The translations under genes were made by a program, and so were the position numbers. DNA of 58,405 nucleotides from Spirochaetales bacterium (lineage in GTDB: Bacteria > Spirochaetota > Spirochaetia > SZUA-6 > JAFGRV01), in the NCBI GenBank assembly GCA_016928415.1, contig JAFGKU010000177.1:1-58405 (forward strand). Direction: 5' to 3'. The notes beneath the pieces are model-generated. The model ran no database searches. It was not told where the DNA came from and saw only the letters and a program-made list of their open reading frames with translations. Positions 17,057-26,021 of this stretch are shown here, piece after piece (positions within the stretch are counted from its first letter, which is position 1; each line of letters begins with the position of its first letter).

Positions 17057-19405
17057 TTACCAGGTCAGGCCGCCGTCAATCGATTTGGCTATTTTCACAT
17101 CCCCATTTGTTTTGTCCCAATAACATATGTAAACGATGGACCCATTGACGGCAATCGAGCTGTACATGCCGACATCTCCCGCGGAATCCACCGTGCGGAT
17201 GTTGGAGGGATTCCTGTCCTGCCCGTAATTGTACAGGGGATAAAATTTAAGGTCGCCGTTTGCCTCGTCGTAATAACTGAGATTTATTGTCGAGCCATCC
17301 ATCGCCATTGACGTCCATTTTCCGACCGCTGTTGAAGAGCTGTCAAGAACATACGTGGATGAGGTCGATAATGAATTGTCACTCCAGATAAATTCAAGGC
17401 TGGTGGAGGTGGCATTGTAATAGGCGATAAAACGATAGCTTCCCGATGCGGCAATCGAGGAATAATAGCCGGTCTTGTCCGAATCCGCAATCGGCAGGCG
17501 ATTGCCGGCGGTCCAGGTTGCACCCTTGTTTGATGAAAAATGATATTGAAGGTCTTCCGTCATCACGCCTGCAAAATACTCATGGTAAGCTATGTAAAGA
17601 TTGTTTCCAGACAGGTACAGAGAAGGCTGGTATCCGCAATCCGAACCGTTGAAAACAGCCCCGTCGGTCCAGGTGTTTCCGGCGTCCGTACTTAAGGCGC
17701 AGCGCGGATACAACGCCGTGTCCTGGTAGAGAATGATTACCGCAGAGCCGTCTGTTGCCGCATCGAATCCGCCGGGAGCGGTAAATCCATAGATAGGAAA
17801 ACCCCCATTGCAGGCGCTCCAGCTTGCTCCCTGGTTGGATGAACGGTAGCAGTAGAGGTCTAAGGCGTCCCTGTAAACAAAATAAATGTTGGACCCATCC
17901 GTGGCGATGGCGGAGTTTCTTCCTGTCAAAGACCCAGGCGAATACACGGTGGAAGCATTCATGGAAACGATTTTATACCCGGACCATGTTTCCCCGCCAT
18001 CCTGTGAACCGTTAAACAAGGCGGCATTGGCCGAATCATTAATATAGGAAACATAGACGGAATCCCCAGAAACCGCAATATCACAATCCATACCCAAAAA
18101 GGCCAGACTGCCATCAATCATCGCGGTACCCTGCCAGACACAGGTTGCGGTCAATGTCACAAGATAAGGATTTTCATCCGGATCATCACTAGCGATTGTG
18201 AGTGTTATCGATTTGTTCCCCTTGGTAGTGGAGGTAAATCGGACCGTGAAATTTGAAGTCGCCGAAGCGGCGATCGTGGATAAGGGCTGAGTTGGTATAC
18301 TCGCTATTGATGCGTCGGTACCCCCTATAATTACTGGAGGGAGAGGGGGACCGTTCAGTGTGAGCGTATCCGTACCGGTATTTTCCACCGTGAGGGTAAA
18401 GTCCCTCGTTTTATTGAGGGGAATGTATCCCAGGTTGAGGCTTCCATTATTAACGATGTTCGTGGCTCCAAATTTAAGATTGATGTCCGGTATACCGACC
18501 ACGGTGATGGCAAGGCTCCCTATACCGGACCAGTTGCCCGCCAGATCACGGGCTTGAACTTCAAGGGTATGAACGGCAATGGTCAGGGAAGATCCGGGTG
18601 TGAACGATGTGGCTGTTCCGATACTGGTCCATGCCCCCCCATCCAGGCTATACTGGTATTCCGACACGTCATTGGGAGTCACGGACCAGGACCAGGTGGG
18701 TGTTGTATCTGTTGTAGGCGATGTACCCGTAACAACAGGAACCGCCGGACCGATAGTATCCACTTCAATGGCCCGGCTGTTTATGGGTGACCAGGTACCG
18801 GCCGTGTTTTTTTCCTGCACGTATAATATGTAGGTCCCGTCTGAAAGGGCACTGCCCGGAGTATAGGAGGTATCGGCTACTTCCTGTGCTGATGAGAGGT
18901 CAGAATTGTTTATATCGTACCGGAAAATGCCGGCATAATCAGCAGGGTCAAGGCCGGACTGCCATTCCCAAACAGGAGTCTGATCCGTAGTGGGGGATGT
19001 CGTCGTATTTACCGTAAACTGCGGGGAGCCTGGCAGGGATGAGTTGACGTTAATCTGATCTGATGAGGTGACCGTATGGTACCCCTCGTCCCGGAATTCG
19101 GCGTAAACCGTTTTTAGTCCGTCCAGGGCGCTCAGGTTCCATGTATAATTGACCGAATATTCCGTCCAAACCGACCAGGGGTCCGCTTCATTCCTGAAAC
19201 GCATTTCAATAGCCCTCGGTACAGCGCTGCTAAGCGTGACATCCCAGTGATTGATGTAAGATGCGCCGTATTCTATCACGAAGGACTCCATGCTGGGACC
19301 CGTAACCTTTTCCTCAACCAGGTCGCGGAGTAATCCGTTATCGCAGGAGAAAAAAAAGCCTACTAAAAAAGTCAGAATAATTTGCGTTATACGATTTTTA
19401 TTCAT
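17057..19405 (-). CDS. Lipoprotein with Ig-like repeats and sialidase-like propeller
   Basis: The 782 residues begin with a lipoprotein signal (lipobox ending C21). Next come bacterial Ig-like repeats (about 95-310) with two 'SPTTD-x-TP-x-W-x-W' linkers, then an HYDIN/'choice-of-anchor D'-type domain (about 310-425: 'NTGTDTLTLNGPP', 'ASDDPDENPYLVTLTATC'). A BNR/sialidase-like beta-propeller (430-782) carries Asp boxes 'SQDGGETWS', 'STDAGNTWT', 'SSNKGATWT' and a last 'SIDGGLTW' that is also the C-terminus. The arginine triad of true sialidases is not visible, so it is more likely a surface adhesin or glycan-binding protein. It is transcribed in the same direction as, and downstream of, the biotin operon, with 135 nt between. 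Confidence 0.75.
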   Translation of the reverse strand: MNKNRITQIILTFLVGFFFSCDNGLLRDLVEEKVTGPSMESFVIEYGASYINHWDVTLSSAVPRAIEMRFRNEADPWSVWTEYSVNYTWNLSALDGLKTVYAEFRDEGYHTVTSSDQINVNSSLPGSPQFTVNTTTSPTTDQTPVWEWQSGLDPADYAGIFRYDINNSDLSSAQEVADTSYTPGSALSDGTYILYVQEKNTAGTWSPINSRAIEVDTIGPAVPVVTGTSPTTDTTPTWSWSVTPNDVSEYQYSLDGGAWTSIGTATSFTPGSSLTIAVHTLEVQARDLAGNWSGIGSLAITVVGIPDINLKFGATNIVNNGSLNLGYIPLNKTRDFTLTVENTGTDTLTLNGPPLPPVIIGGTDASIASIPTQPLSTIAASATSNFTVRFTSTTKGNKSITLTIASDDPDENPYLVTLTATCVWQGTAMIDGSLAFLGMDCDIAVSGDSVYVSYINDSANAALFNGSQDGGETWSGYKIVSMNASTVYSPGSLTGRNSAIATDGSNIYFVYRDALDLYCYRSSNQGASWSACNGGFPIYGFTAPGGFDAATDGSAVIILYQDTALYPRCALSTDAGNTWTDGAVFNGSDCGYQPSLYLSGNNLYIAYHEYFAGVMTEDLQYHFSSNKGATWTAGNRLPIADSDKTGYYSSIAASGSYRFIAYYNATSTSLEFIWSDNSLSTSSTYVLDSSSTAVGKWTSMAMDGSTINLSYYDEANGDLKFYPLYNYGQDRNPSNIRTVDSAGDVGMYSSIAVNGSIVYICYWDKTNGDVKIAKSIDGGLTW

Positions 19406-19540
19406 CGATCCATATAAAATATATCACAAATAAAGCATTAATACAAACAAAAATGTAATTATAATCATTCAAATTATTTTAAAAATTTATAATTTTCTTT
19501 TTTATCTCACATACAGCCGAATAGATACAAATAATTTACA

Positions 19541-20899
19541 TTATTTACCGGCCACATACTTAACGGCATTAATAGCCGTCTCCACCATAAAATCAATCTC
19601 TCCGCCGTTTATGATGTAAGGAGGGAAGAAGTATAATACATCACCCAGGTTACGCAGAAGAACACCATCCCGTTCCGCCTTTCTGTAGACCCGGTATCCG
19701 GTCCTTTCTTTCCAGGCATACGGCTCCTTCGCCCTTTTGTCCGCCACCAGTTCAATGGCCGTCACCATACCGAGGCTCCTCACCTCGCCCACATGCGGAT
19801 GGTCCGCGATGGCAAGGGCCTTGTCCCGGATCAGGCTTCCCGTTTCCAGTACTCCCGGCAAAACGGATGGGTCATCAAACAAGTCAAACACGCCGCAAGC
19901 CGCGGCACAGGCCAGCGGGTTGCCCGTGTACGTGTGGGAATGGAGAAACGCCTTTGATTCCGTGTAGTCGGTATAGAAGGCATCATAAATTTCCCCATTC
20001 GTTAACACGGCCGCCAGGGAAAGGAAGCCTCCCGTCAATGCCTTGGAAACCAGGGCAATATCCGGGACTATGGAGGCATGATCGCAGGCCATCATTTTCC
20101 CCGTGCGGCCCATCCCGGAGGCGATCTCATCGAAAATCAAGTGCACACCGGACCGGCGGCAGGCATCGGAAAGCTTCACAAGGTAACGGGGTGAATAAAG
20201 GGCCATCCCGTTGGCCGCCTGCAGCACCGGCTCGATAATCACGGCACCCACATGCCCGTTGTTTTCTTCAAGGGCATTCTCCATCGAGGTAAAGCATTCG
20301 GCATCACAGGTGGTGCGATTCAAACCGAAAGGGCAGCGGTAACAGTCCGGGCCTTCCGCTTCCACCGCCTTGAAAAGAAGGGGTTTGAATGTGTCCCTGT
20401 AGAGGCCCAGTGAACCCACACTCAAGGCCCCAACCGTCTCGCCATGATACGCTCCCCTGATGTGGACGAAAAGGTTCCGCTCCGGCCGGCCCCTGTTCCG
20501 CCAGTACTGGAAGGAAATTTTCAGCGCCGCTTCCACGGCGGAAGAGCCATTGTCCGTGTAAAATACCCTGGGGAGTCTGTCGCTGAAAAGCCCCCCCAGC
20601 CTCTGTGCAAGTTCGATGGCCGGCTCGTGCGTGTAGTTGGCAAAAATCACGTGTTCCAGTTTTTCAAGCTGTTCATTTATCCGGGCCCGGATATGCGGAT
20701 TGCCATGCCCGAATATCTTGCACCACCAGGAGGAGACGGCATCCAGGATTCTCCTCCCGCCCGCTTCATACAGCCAGACCCCTTCGGCCCGTTCAATCAG
20801 CCTGGCCGGATACGCCTCGTAATCCTTCATCTGCGAGCAGGGATGCCAAAGTCTCTTTTTATCCTCGTTCAATAATTCCATTTTGTTCACAATCCGCAC
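19541..20899 (-). CDS. bioA: Adenosylmethionine-8-amino-7-oxononanoate aminotransferase
   Basis: BioA moves the amino group of S-adenosylmethionine to 7-keto-8-aminopelargonic acid, the third step of biotin ring assembly, using PLP. The 452 residues show the class III aminotransferase plan: 'LWHPCSQMKDYE' (the BioA N-terminal signature), 'SWWCKIFGHGNP', 'FTDNGSSAVEAALK' (PLP phosphate site), 'LIFDEIASGMGRTGKM', and 'LVSKALTGGF' with the Schiff-base lysine. The annotated GTG at 20899 is 3 nt after bioC; the ATG at 20881 is also plausible. It is the last gene of the bio operon. Confidence 0.97.
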   Translation of the reverse strand: MRIVNKMELLNEDKKRLWHPCSQMKDYEAYPARLIERAEGVWLYEAGGRRILDAVSSWWCKIFGHGNPHIRARINEQLEKLEHVIFANYTHEPAIELAQRLGGLFSDRLPRVFYTDNGSSAVEAALKISFQYWRNRGRPERNLFVHIRGAYHGETVGALSVGSLGLYRDTFKPLLFKAVEAEGPDCYRCPFGLNRTTCDAECFTSMENALEENNGHVGAVIIEPVLQAANGMALYSPRYLVKLSDACRRSGVHLIFDEIASGMGRTGKMMACDHASIVPDIALVSKALTGGFLSLAAVLTNGEIYDAFYTDYTESKAFLHSHTYTGNPLACAAACGVFDLFDDPSVLPGVLETGSLIRDKALAIADHPHVGEVRSLGMVTAIELVADKRAKEPYAWKERTGYRVYRKAERDGVLLRNLGDVLYFFPPYIINGGEIDFMVETAINAVKYVAGK

Positions 20900-20902
20900 C
20901 TC

Positions 20903-21700
20903 TCACTGCTTGCAGGCAAGGCACAACAATACCCGGTAGGTCGCACTTACCTTGTTGTTCCTGTCGGAAAAATTTTCCATGTAGACCTGCATCATCTTTC
21001 TCATCACCTTGAAGGGAACAACTTCCCTGTTGAAATGCGCCGCCCCTATTCCTTTAATTGATTTGAGGAATTCTTTGGGGTGGTCAAAATATTCCTGTTG
21101 CAGGTCTTCCGAAACAAATACAATGCGGAAGCCGTTCTTTTTCAACAACTTCTCAATATCCCCCCTGTCAAGAAAAGGCAGCAGCACATTCCGGTAATCA
21201 AGGCCGTATTCCCTGAAAGCCCTGTCAAGAGCCTGCTCAAGTTCATGAAACGTCCCCGAGATAAAAAGGGAAAATGCGAGGACGCCGCCATCCGACAGTG
21301 AAGAATAAATTCGCTCCAGAAGGACATCCAGGTCTCGAATCCATTGGAAAACGGCATTGGCGGCATAGAGATCAAGCTCCCGGGGAAAGGGCATCTCCTC
21401 GATGTCTCCCCTGGAGAAGATGATGTCGGGCCTGTTATCCCCTGTTATCCGGCTCCGGACCTCCTTCAGCATGGCAGGTGAAATATCGTTCAAATACATG
21501 GTTCCCGGTTCCAACGCATCAAGAAGCATTTGGGAAAACAGCCCCGTACCGCAGCCGGCCTCAAAAATCCTGGAAAATTTCCTGGTCATTTTCTTTAACC
21601 CGTTACAAAGCCCGGCCGCCATCTGTTTCTGGACACGGGCAAACTGGTCGTATGTGTGAACATGCTGGTTGAAATTCCGTATCATTTTCCGGTTGTACAT
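20903..21700 (-). CDS. bioC: Malonyl-ACP O-methyltransferase
   Basis: BioC methylates malonyl-ACP so that fatty acid synthase can build the pimeloyl chain of biotin. This protein of about 265 residues starts 'MYNRKMIRNFNQHVHTYDQFARVQ', matching the BioC N-terminal F-x-x-x-A-x-x-Y pattern. It has motif I 'IFEAGCGTGLFSQMLL' and 'DLYAANAVFQWIRD'. The ATG at 21700 overlaps the stop of the preceding gene as TAATG, so translation is coupled. The longer frame beginning at 21736 is not preferred because it runs inside the upstream gene. Confidence 0.93.
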   Translation of the reverse strand: MYNRKMIRNFNQHVHTYDQFARVQKQMAAGLCNGLKKMTRKFSRIFEAGCGTGLFSQMLLDALEPGTMYLNDISPAMLKEVRSRITGDNRPDIIFSRGDIEEMPFPRELDLYAANAVFQWIRDLDVLLERIYSSLSDGGVLAFSLFISGTFHELEQALDRAFREYGLDYRNVLLPFLDRGDIEKLLKKNGFRIVFVSEDLQQEYFDHPKEFLKSIKGIGAAHFNREVVPFKVMRKMMQVYMENFSDRNNKVSATYRVLLCLACKQ

Positions 21701-22395
21701 TAAGGGTACCTCAAATACTCCTGGCACACGCGGCAAAAAAGCGCCGGTTTCTCGAAAATCAGGCTGTGCCCTCCATGATACGTTACCAGGGCGGCATCAA
21801 TCAACAGGCTTTGCATGATTCGGGCACCCGCCAACGGGGTGATTTTATCGCCGTCGCCCTGAATAATCATGACAGGTACCTTTAAACCGGGCAGGCCATC
21901 GAGAAGGTCTGTCTCCTTCAAGGCATTCAAACCGGCAGACAGGCTTTCAACCGGGCAGGGATCATTCAATAATTGAGAAATTAACCGATCCTTGTCCGGA
22001 ACCCGTTCCAATATGGAAGCATAAAAGCGGGTCATGACCTGGTCCGGATTCCTGTCCATCAGCTTGATCATGCTTTCCAATGATTTCTCCGGTATCCCAT
22101 TTTCATATCCCTCTTTTTCACAGAACCGGGCCGTGGCACCGGTCAGGAGAAGGGCTTTTATCCTTGAAGGATTTTCCAGGGCAAACCTGAGTGCGAACAA
22201 GGAACCCAGGGACCAGCCGGCTAAAACCGCTTCACCACTTTGAGTATGAGAAGACAGTTTTTCACTGGCTTCACCGTAAGTGAAAGAGGGCACATCCACT
22301 AATGTCATTTCAGGCAGGAGGGATAAAATAGAATCATAGGCGGAACCCCTGACGCCGAATCCCCCCAGAAAAAGCAACCTCCCCGGAACACTCAC
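21700..22395 (-). CDS. bioH: Pimeloyl-ACP methyl ester esterase, BioH-like
   Basis: This 231-residue alpha/beta hydrolase carries the nucleophile elbow 'AGWSLGSL' (S62), an Asp in 'IQGDGDKITP' and the catalytic His in 'YHGGHSLIF'. Those are the triad elements of BioH, which removes the methyl cap that BioC adds. Its place between bioF and bioC in a closed operon supports the role strongly. Other enzymes (BioG, BioK, BioV, BioJ) can do the same job in other bacteria; the small size and GWSLG motif fit the BioH branch, although it is slightly shorter than E. coli BioH (256). It starts with GTG, with a 4-nt GTGA overlap with bioF. Confidence 0.8.
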   Translation of the reverse strand: MSVPGRLLFLGGFGVRGSAYDSILSLLPEMTLVDVPSFTYGEASEKLSSHTQSGEAVLAGWSLGSLFALRFALENPSRIKALLLTGATARFCEKEGYENGIPEKSLESMIKLMDRNPDQVMTRFYASILERVPDKDRLISQLLNDPCPVESLSAGLNALKETDLLDGLPGLKVPVMIIQGDGDKITPLAGARIMQSLLIDAALVTYHGGHSLIFEKPALFCRVCQEYLRYP

Positions 22396-23543
22396 GGCTT
22401 TAACTCCTCTACGAGTCGATGGATATCGTCCTCCCGGTGAAAGTGGGACAGGGATACCCGAATCCGGGCCGTATTAAAAGGAACGGTGGGAGGCCGGATG
22501 GCCGGTGCGTAAAGGCCCGCTTCCCCGAGTTTATCCATGAGGACAAGGGCTTCCCTGTTGGTGCCGGTTATCACCGGTATGACCTGCGAACGGGAATGGC
22601 CCGTGTCCCTGCCTGCGCGTGCCAGCTCTTCCCTTACTCCGGCTGCCATGGCAAGCACTTGTTTACCCCGTCCCTCGGAGCGGATGATTTCCAGGGCGGC
22701 TGATACGGCTCCGAGTACAAACGGCGGGAGCGCCGTAGTAAAAATGAACGGCCGTGAAACGTTTACCAGGTATTCCACCAACATGGACGACCCGGCAACA
22801 AAGGCGCCGAATGCACCGAAAGCCTTGCTGAAGGTGCCCAGGATAATGTCCACACCGTCATTCAGCCCGAGTCCCCCTGTCAGCCCGTCTCCTTCCGGTC
22901 CGAACAGGCCAAGGCCATGGGCCTCATCCACAATGAGGAGAGAGCCTGAATCATGCGCCAAAGACACGAGGTTTTCCAGGGGGGCCAGGTCGCCGTCCAT
23001 GCTGAAAACCGTGTCCGTGATGATGATTCTTCTTTCCGCCTTGTGTTTATCGAGAAGCATCTTGAGCTTATCCGCATCGCAATGCGGGTACCTGATCATC
23101 TGCGCCCGTGACAGGGTTATCCCGTCATAAATGGAGGCATGGTTGAACCGGTCGGTGAAAACGACCGTGTCCCTGTCCGCCAGGGCTCCTAAAAGCCCCA
23201 GGTTGGCGGTAAAACCGGAATTGAAGATAAGGGCCTTTTCTTTTTTCATCCAAACGGCAAGGGAAGCCTCCAGTTCGGTAAACAGTCCTGAAGTCCCCGT
23301 TACAAGCCGTGACGCTCCTGATCCCGAACCCCATGCATCAGCGGCCGTTTTTCCGGCTGCCGTTACCCGGGAATCATTAGCCAGGCCAAGGTAATTGTTG
23401 GAAGCAAAATTGATCAATGCCCGGCTTCCGATAACAATCTCACGGCCCGCATTGACGGAGAGTACCTTGAGTTCCCTGAACTGTTCCTCTTCCTTTTTTT
23501 TGTTAAGACTTTTTTCGATGTATCTCGTCCAGGCTTCTTTCAT
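22392..23543 (-). CDS. bioF: 8-amino-7-oxononanoate synthase
   Basis: BioF condenses pimeloyl-ACP with alanine, using PLP. The protein has 'FASNNYLGLANDSRV', 'SGSGASRLVTGTSGLFTELE', 'DEAHGLGLFGPEGDG' and 'GTFSKAFGAFGAF' (PLP lysine), in the correct order for the alpha-oxoamine synthase family. The chosen ATG at 23543 overlaps the bioD stop as ATGA and has GGATGG upstream. The ATG at 23552 is the longer alternative. Its end overlaps the next gene by 4 nt, so translation is coupled throughout. Confidence 0.96.
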   Translation of the reverse strand: MKEAWTRYIEKSLNKKKEEEQFRELKVLSVNAGREIVIGSRALINFASNNYLGLANDSRVTAAGKTAADAWGSGSGASRLVTGTSGLFTELEASLAVWMKKEKALIFNSGFTANLGLLGALADRDTVVFTDRFNHASIYDGITLSRAQMIRYPHCDADKLKMLLDKHKAERRIIITDTVFSMDGDLAPLENLVSLAHDSGSLLIVDEAHGLGLFGPEGDGLTGGLGLNDGVDIILGTFSKAFGAFGAFVAGSSMLVEYLVNVSRPFIFTTALPPFVLGAVSAALEIIRSEGRGKQVLAMAAGVREELARAGRDTGHSRSQVIPVITGTNREALVLMDKLGEAGLYAPAIRPPTVPFNTARIRVSLSHFHREDDIHRLVEELKP

Positions 23544-24262
23544 GCCATCCATCCGCGTATTTTATCCAATGGAGGAAACTGATCGATTGATTGTTCCAGC
23601 TCACCGGTCAAATTTTTATCCACATCCACCCCGCCGGCAGCGCTGATCAGATAGATATCCTTAATGCCGGTCAATTTAACAAGCACTTCCCTGTTTTCCC
23701 GTTCCAGGGGAGTCGGCTGTTCTTCATGAGATATCAGAATCACCGCCCTGACGGGGATATTGCGCCGTCTGGCGAAATCACAACTCAGTCCCGTATGGTT
23801 GATCGTCCCGAGACCGGCATTGGCCGCAAGAATAATACCGAGTTCCAGCGCTTCCGGTACATCCGCCATCAAAACGCCGTTGTCATTCAGGGGGACATAC
23901 AGCCCGCCCGCTCCCTCGACGATGGTATAATCATGGGATTGAGACAGGGAATGGTAATCTGTAATTATGGTTACAAGATTCACATCACCGCTTTCCAGCT
24001 TTGCCGCATAATGGGGAGAAGCCGGTTTTTTAAAAAGATAGGTGAAATGTGTTTTTAATCCCCGTGACGCTCCGGCAAAATTCTCCACGAACGCGGCATC
24101 CTGCGAAACAAGCCGGCCGCCTGACACAGCAGCCCCTGTCTGGACCGGTTTATAGTAACAGACGGAAAATCCGGCCCTGAGAAGGATACGGCATAATACG
24201 GCCGACACAACCGTCTTTCCGATACCCGTGGAAGTAGCTGTTATGAATAATCCGTTAGACAT
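23540..24262 (-). CDS. bioD: Dethiobiotin synthetase
   Basis: BioD closes the ureido ring with ATP and CO2. The P-loop 'TATSTGIGKTVVS' is at the N-terminus, followed by 'YYKPVQTGA' (substrate binding) and 'TIVEGAGGLYVPLND' (the conserved E-G-A-G-G signature). The ATG at 24262 is the last base triplet of the third copy of a 31-bp tandem repeat, so its initiation region was duplicated. An in-frame extension to 24286 exists but only reads repeat sequence. Confidence 0.95.
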   Translation of the reverse strand: MSNGLFITATSTGIGKTVVSAVLCRILLRAGFSVCYYKPVQTGAAVSGGRLVSQDAAFVENFAGASRGLKTHFTYLFKKPASPHYAAKLESGDVNLVTIITDYHSLSQSHDYTIVEGAGGLYVPLNDNGVLMADVPEALELGIILAANAGLGTINHTGLSCDFARRRNIPVRAVILISHEEQPTPLERENREVLVKLTGIKDIYLISAAGGVDVDKNLTGELEQSIDQFPPLDKIRGWMA

Positions 24263-24352
24263 TACCTGTTTAAGTATACCACCCATTAGCCATATACTGT
24301 TTTAATATTCCGCCCGATACACATAACCTGTTTCAGTATTCCACCCGCTCAA
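24260..24352. repeat. Three tandem copies of a 31-bp unit, bioB stop to bioD start
   Basis: Units at 24260-24290, 24291-24321 and 24322-24352 align without gaps and share CAT-n3-CTGTTT-n-A-n-TAT-n-CC-n-CCC. On the minus strand each unit ends with ...AAACAG-n3-ATG. The 24322 unit holds the end of bioB (its TGA is at 24333-24335), the 24260 unit ends in the bioD start codon, and the middle copy is non-coding. Two extra ATGs at 24324 and 24293 open tiny frames (13 and 8 codons including the stop). It looks like duplication of the bioB tail together with a translation-initiation site. Confidence 0.85.
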
Positions 24353-25325
24353 CGACAAAGCCTGCTTCCTCTATCATTTCCCGGGTCTGTTCCATCGATT
24401 CGCCGCCCACCGTCAAATACCCCTTTGTGAAAAGGGAATTGGCAGGGTACAGGCAGAAGGGGTTGAGCGACTTAAGGTATTTTTCCCTGCCGGCGGAAGC
24501 CCGGATTTCCGTTTCCGGCAGCCCGAGCCTGAAAAGGCAGAGGATCTTCAGGCAATCGACCGGATCGGGGAGACTGAAATTCCTGACCCGGTGTCCCGGC
24601 ACGGGAATGAAAAAATTGACGGGAACGGAATCGGCCCCCACGCCCCGCAGCTCATCCAGCATGAGTTTATAATCATCAATCGTTTCACCCATTCCCACGA
24701 TCACACCGCTGCAAATCTCCAGGCCGACGCTTTTTGCATTTTTAATGGTCCGCACCCTGTCCTCGAAAAGATGGGTGGTGCATATTTCCCCGTAATACCG
24801 GGACGATGTATTCAGGTTATGATTATAGCGGTTCACGCCGGCCTGCTTCAGCTTCAGGGCATCGGCCTCCGAAAGGATGCCGGCCGAAACGCAGATTTGC
24901 ATGGGGAACCTTTCCTTTATTTCACGGACAACCCTGCAAATGTTTTCAATACGGGCTTCCCCCAGCTCCTTCCCGGAAAACACAAGGCAATGCCTGAATG
25001 CCTGGGCGTCATACGCCTGTTTGGCCTCGGCGAGTATGGCTTTGATTTCCTTGAATGGATGCACCGCATCCCTGTTCCCGGATTCAGCCGACTGGCCGCA
25101 GTAGGCGCAGTCCTCGGAACAGGCCCCGCTTTCCACGTTGTCCAGAACATGGATCCTGACATTGTTCCCGAAATACCGGTACCGGACACGGTACGCGGCC
25201 TGGAGAAGCGACAGGATCTCCTCCTGCCCGACATTCATGACAAAACGGATGTCTTCCTGCGAGAGAGGTTCTCCCGTAAGTGCTTTGTCCGATAATACAT
25301 GAAGAATTTTATCATTTCCGTTCAT
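24333..25325 (-). CDS. bioB: Biotin synthase (radical SAM)
   Basis: BioB inserts sulfur into dethiobiotin to make biotin, using a [4Fe-4S] radical-SAM cluster and a second Fe-S cluster that supplies sulfur. The radical-SAM cysteines are C69, C73 and C76 in 'ACSEDCAYCGQSA'. 'HNLNTSSRYYGEI', 'GVIVGMGET' and 'PVNFFIPVPGH' are family signatures, and the conserved 'LYPANSLFTKGYLTVGG' end is intact. At 330 residues it is normal in length. It is the first gene of the operon and is divergent from marR. Confidence 0.98.
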   Translation of the reverse strand: MNGNDKILHVLSDKALTGEPLSQEDIRFVMNVGQEEILSLLQAAYRVRYRYFGNNVRIHVLDNVESGACSEDCAYCGQSAESGNRDAVHPFKEIKAILAEAKQAYDAQAFRHCLVFSGKELGEARIENICRVVREIKERFPMQICVSAGILSEADALKLKQAGVNRYNHNLNTSSRYYGEICTTHLFEDRVRTIKNAKSVGLEICSGVIVGMGETIDDYKLMLDELRGVGADSVPVNFFIPVPGHRVRNFSLPDPVDCLKILCLFRLGLPETEIRASAGREKYLKSLNPFCLYPANSLFTKGYLTVGGESMEQTREMIEEAGFVVERVEY

Positions 25326-25475
25326 TAAAAGGGATAGTAAACAAAAAACATGAAAAAGGGAAGAGCGAATTTTTTACCACAGTAATCTGGGCTTTAAGTA
25401 TTTTCGTACCATTTCAGATTTTCTTTAAATGTATTTCCAGACTCCTTACATAGTTTACAATTTCCCATAGTAGTC

Positions 25476-25502
25476 TTGACTAAACGGTAAAATAGTTATA
25501 AA
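25476..25502 (+). promoter_or_regulatory. Promoter of the marR gene
   Basis: TTGACT (25476-25481) precedes TATAAA (25497-25502) by 15 nt, slightly short. A TAAATT two bases later gives 17 nt. The large palindrome begins inside the -10 box, so a bound repressor would block polymerase. This is the only promoter-like pair before marR. Confidence 0.5.
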
Positions 25503-25538
25503 TTATAATAGTTATGGAAAATAACTATTATAATTTAT
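25498..25538. promoter_or_regulatory. 18-bp perfect palindrome, probable MarR operator
   Basis: The arms 25498-25515 and 25521-25538 are perfectly complementary over 18 bp around the 5-nt spacer GGAAA. The core is ATAGTTAT-type sequence. It overlaps the -10 box and transcription start of marR. MarR-family dimers commonly bind 16-20 bp palindromes in their own promoters, so autoregulation is the simplest reading. It could also affect bioB, which is transcribed away from the same region. Confidence 0.7.
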
Positions 25539-25569
25539 CCAAAGTATTCATGATTTTACAGGAGGTAAT

Positions 25570-26019
25570 ATGCCGCTTAAGGATAAGGAATATCTGCAAA
25601 TTAACCAGGCGCTGTTCACCCTGACGCATGCATACGAATCCCGGATGGCAAAAGAAAAAAACCGTAATGAAATGGGTTTGAAAATGTCCGACTGCTCGGT
25701 GTTGATGGTAATGGGCCGGTTTGCCCCGATCAATGCCCGCCGTTTGTCGCATTTAATGGATGTCAAGCCGGCCAATGTTTCGGTTTACGTGCAACGGCTG
25801 GTTGAAAGGGGACTGGTAAAAAAAAAGCAGGACCCGGAAGACCGGCGCAACTGGCACCTGGCACTTACGGTAATGGGACAACTGGCCGCAAAAGGCGTCA
25901 TTGCCGGCGCGGTGGAATACACACGTGATTTTATGGCGGCTTTAGACAAAGACGAGCAGCAATCCCTGCACCGACTGCTGCTCAAGGTTTCCCACAGTCT
26001 TGGATTTGAATGGCAGTAG
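25570..26019 (+). CDS. MarR-family winged-helix regulator
   Basis: A CAGGAGG box precedes the ATG at a normal distance. The 149 residues show the MarR plan: long N-terminal helix, 'MSDCSVLMVMGRFAPINARRLSHLM' region, recognition helix 'KPANVSVYVQRLVERGLV', the wing 'KKKQDPEDRRNWHLALT' (D-x-R motif present), and C-terminal dimerisation helices. Such proteins usually repress neighbouring genes and release DNA upon binding a small aromatic or oxidant. The adjacent radical SAM gene begins 2 nt after its stop, so it is the likely co-regulated partner. Confidence 0.92.
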   Translation: MPLKDKEYLQINQALFTLTHAYESRMAKEKNRNEMGLKMSDCSVLMVMGRFAPINARRLSHLMDVKPANVSVYVQRLVERGLVKKKQDPEDRRNWHLALTVMGQLAAKGVIAGAVEYTRDFMAALDKDEQQSLHRLLLKVSHSLGFEWQ

Positions 26020-26021
26020 GA

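Noticed and set aside
17057..19405. A true sialidase call for the propeller lipoprotein
   Set aside because: Asp boxes are present but the arginine triad and catalytic Tyr/Glu pair are not evident.
22537..23130. A 197-codon plus-strand frame opposite bioF
   Set aside because: It mirrors the conserved bioF coding frame; the composition is low-complexity Ser/Arg/Pro.
23540..24286. A longer bioD starting at 24286
   Set aside because: The extra eight residues are encoded only by the tandem repeat, and homologues begin near 'MSNGLFITAT'.
25452..25460. AGTTTACAA resembling one half of a BirA operator upstream of bioB
   Set aside because: The matching half-site TTGTAAACC at a 14-16 nt distance is not there.
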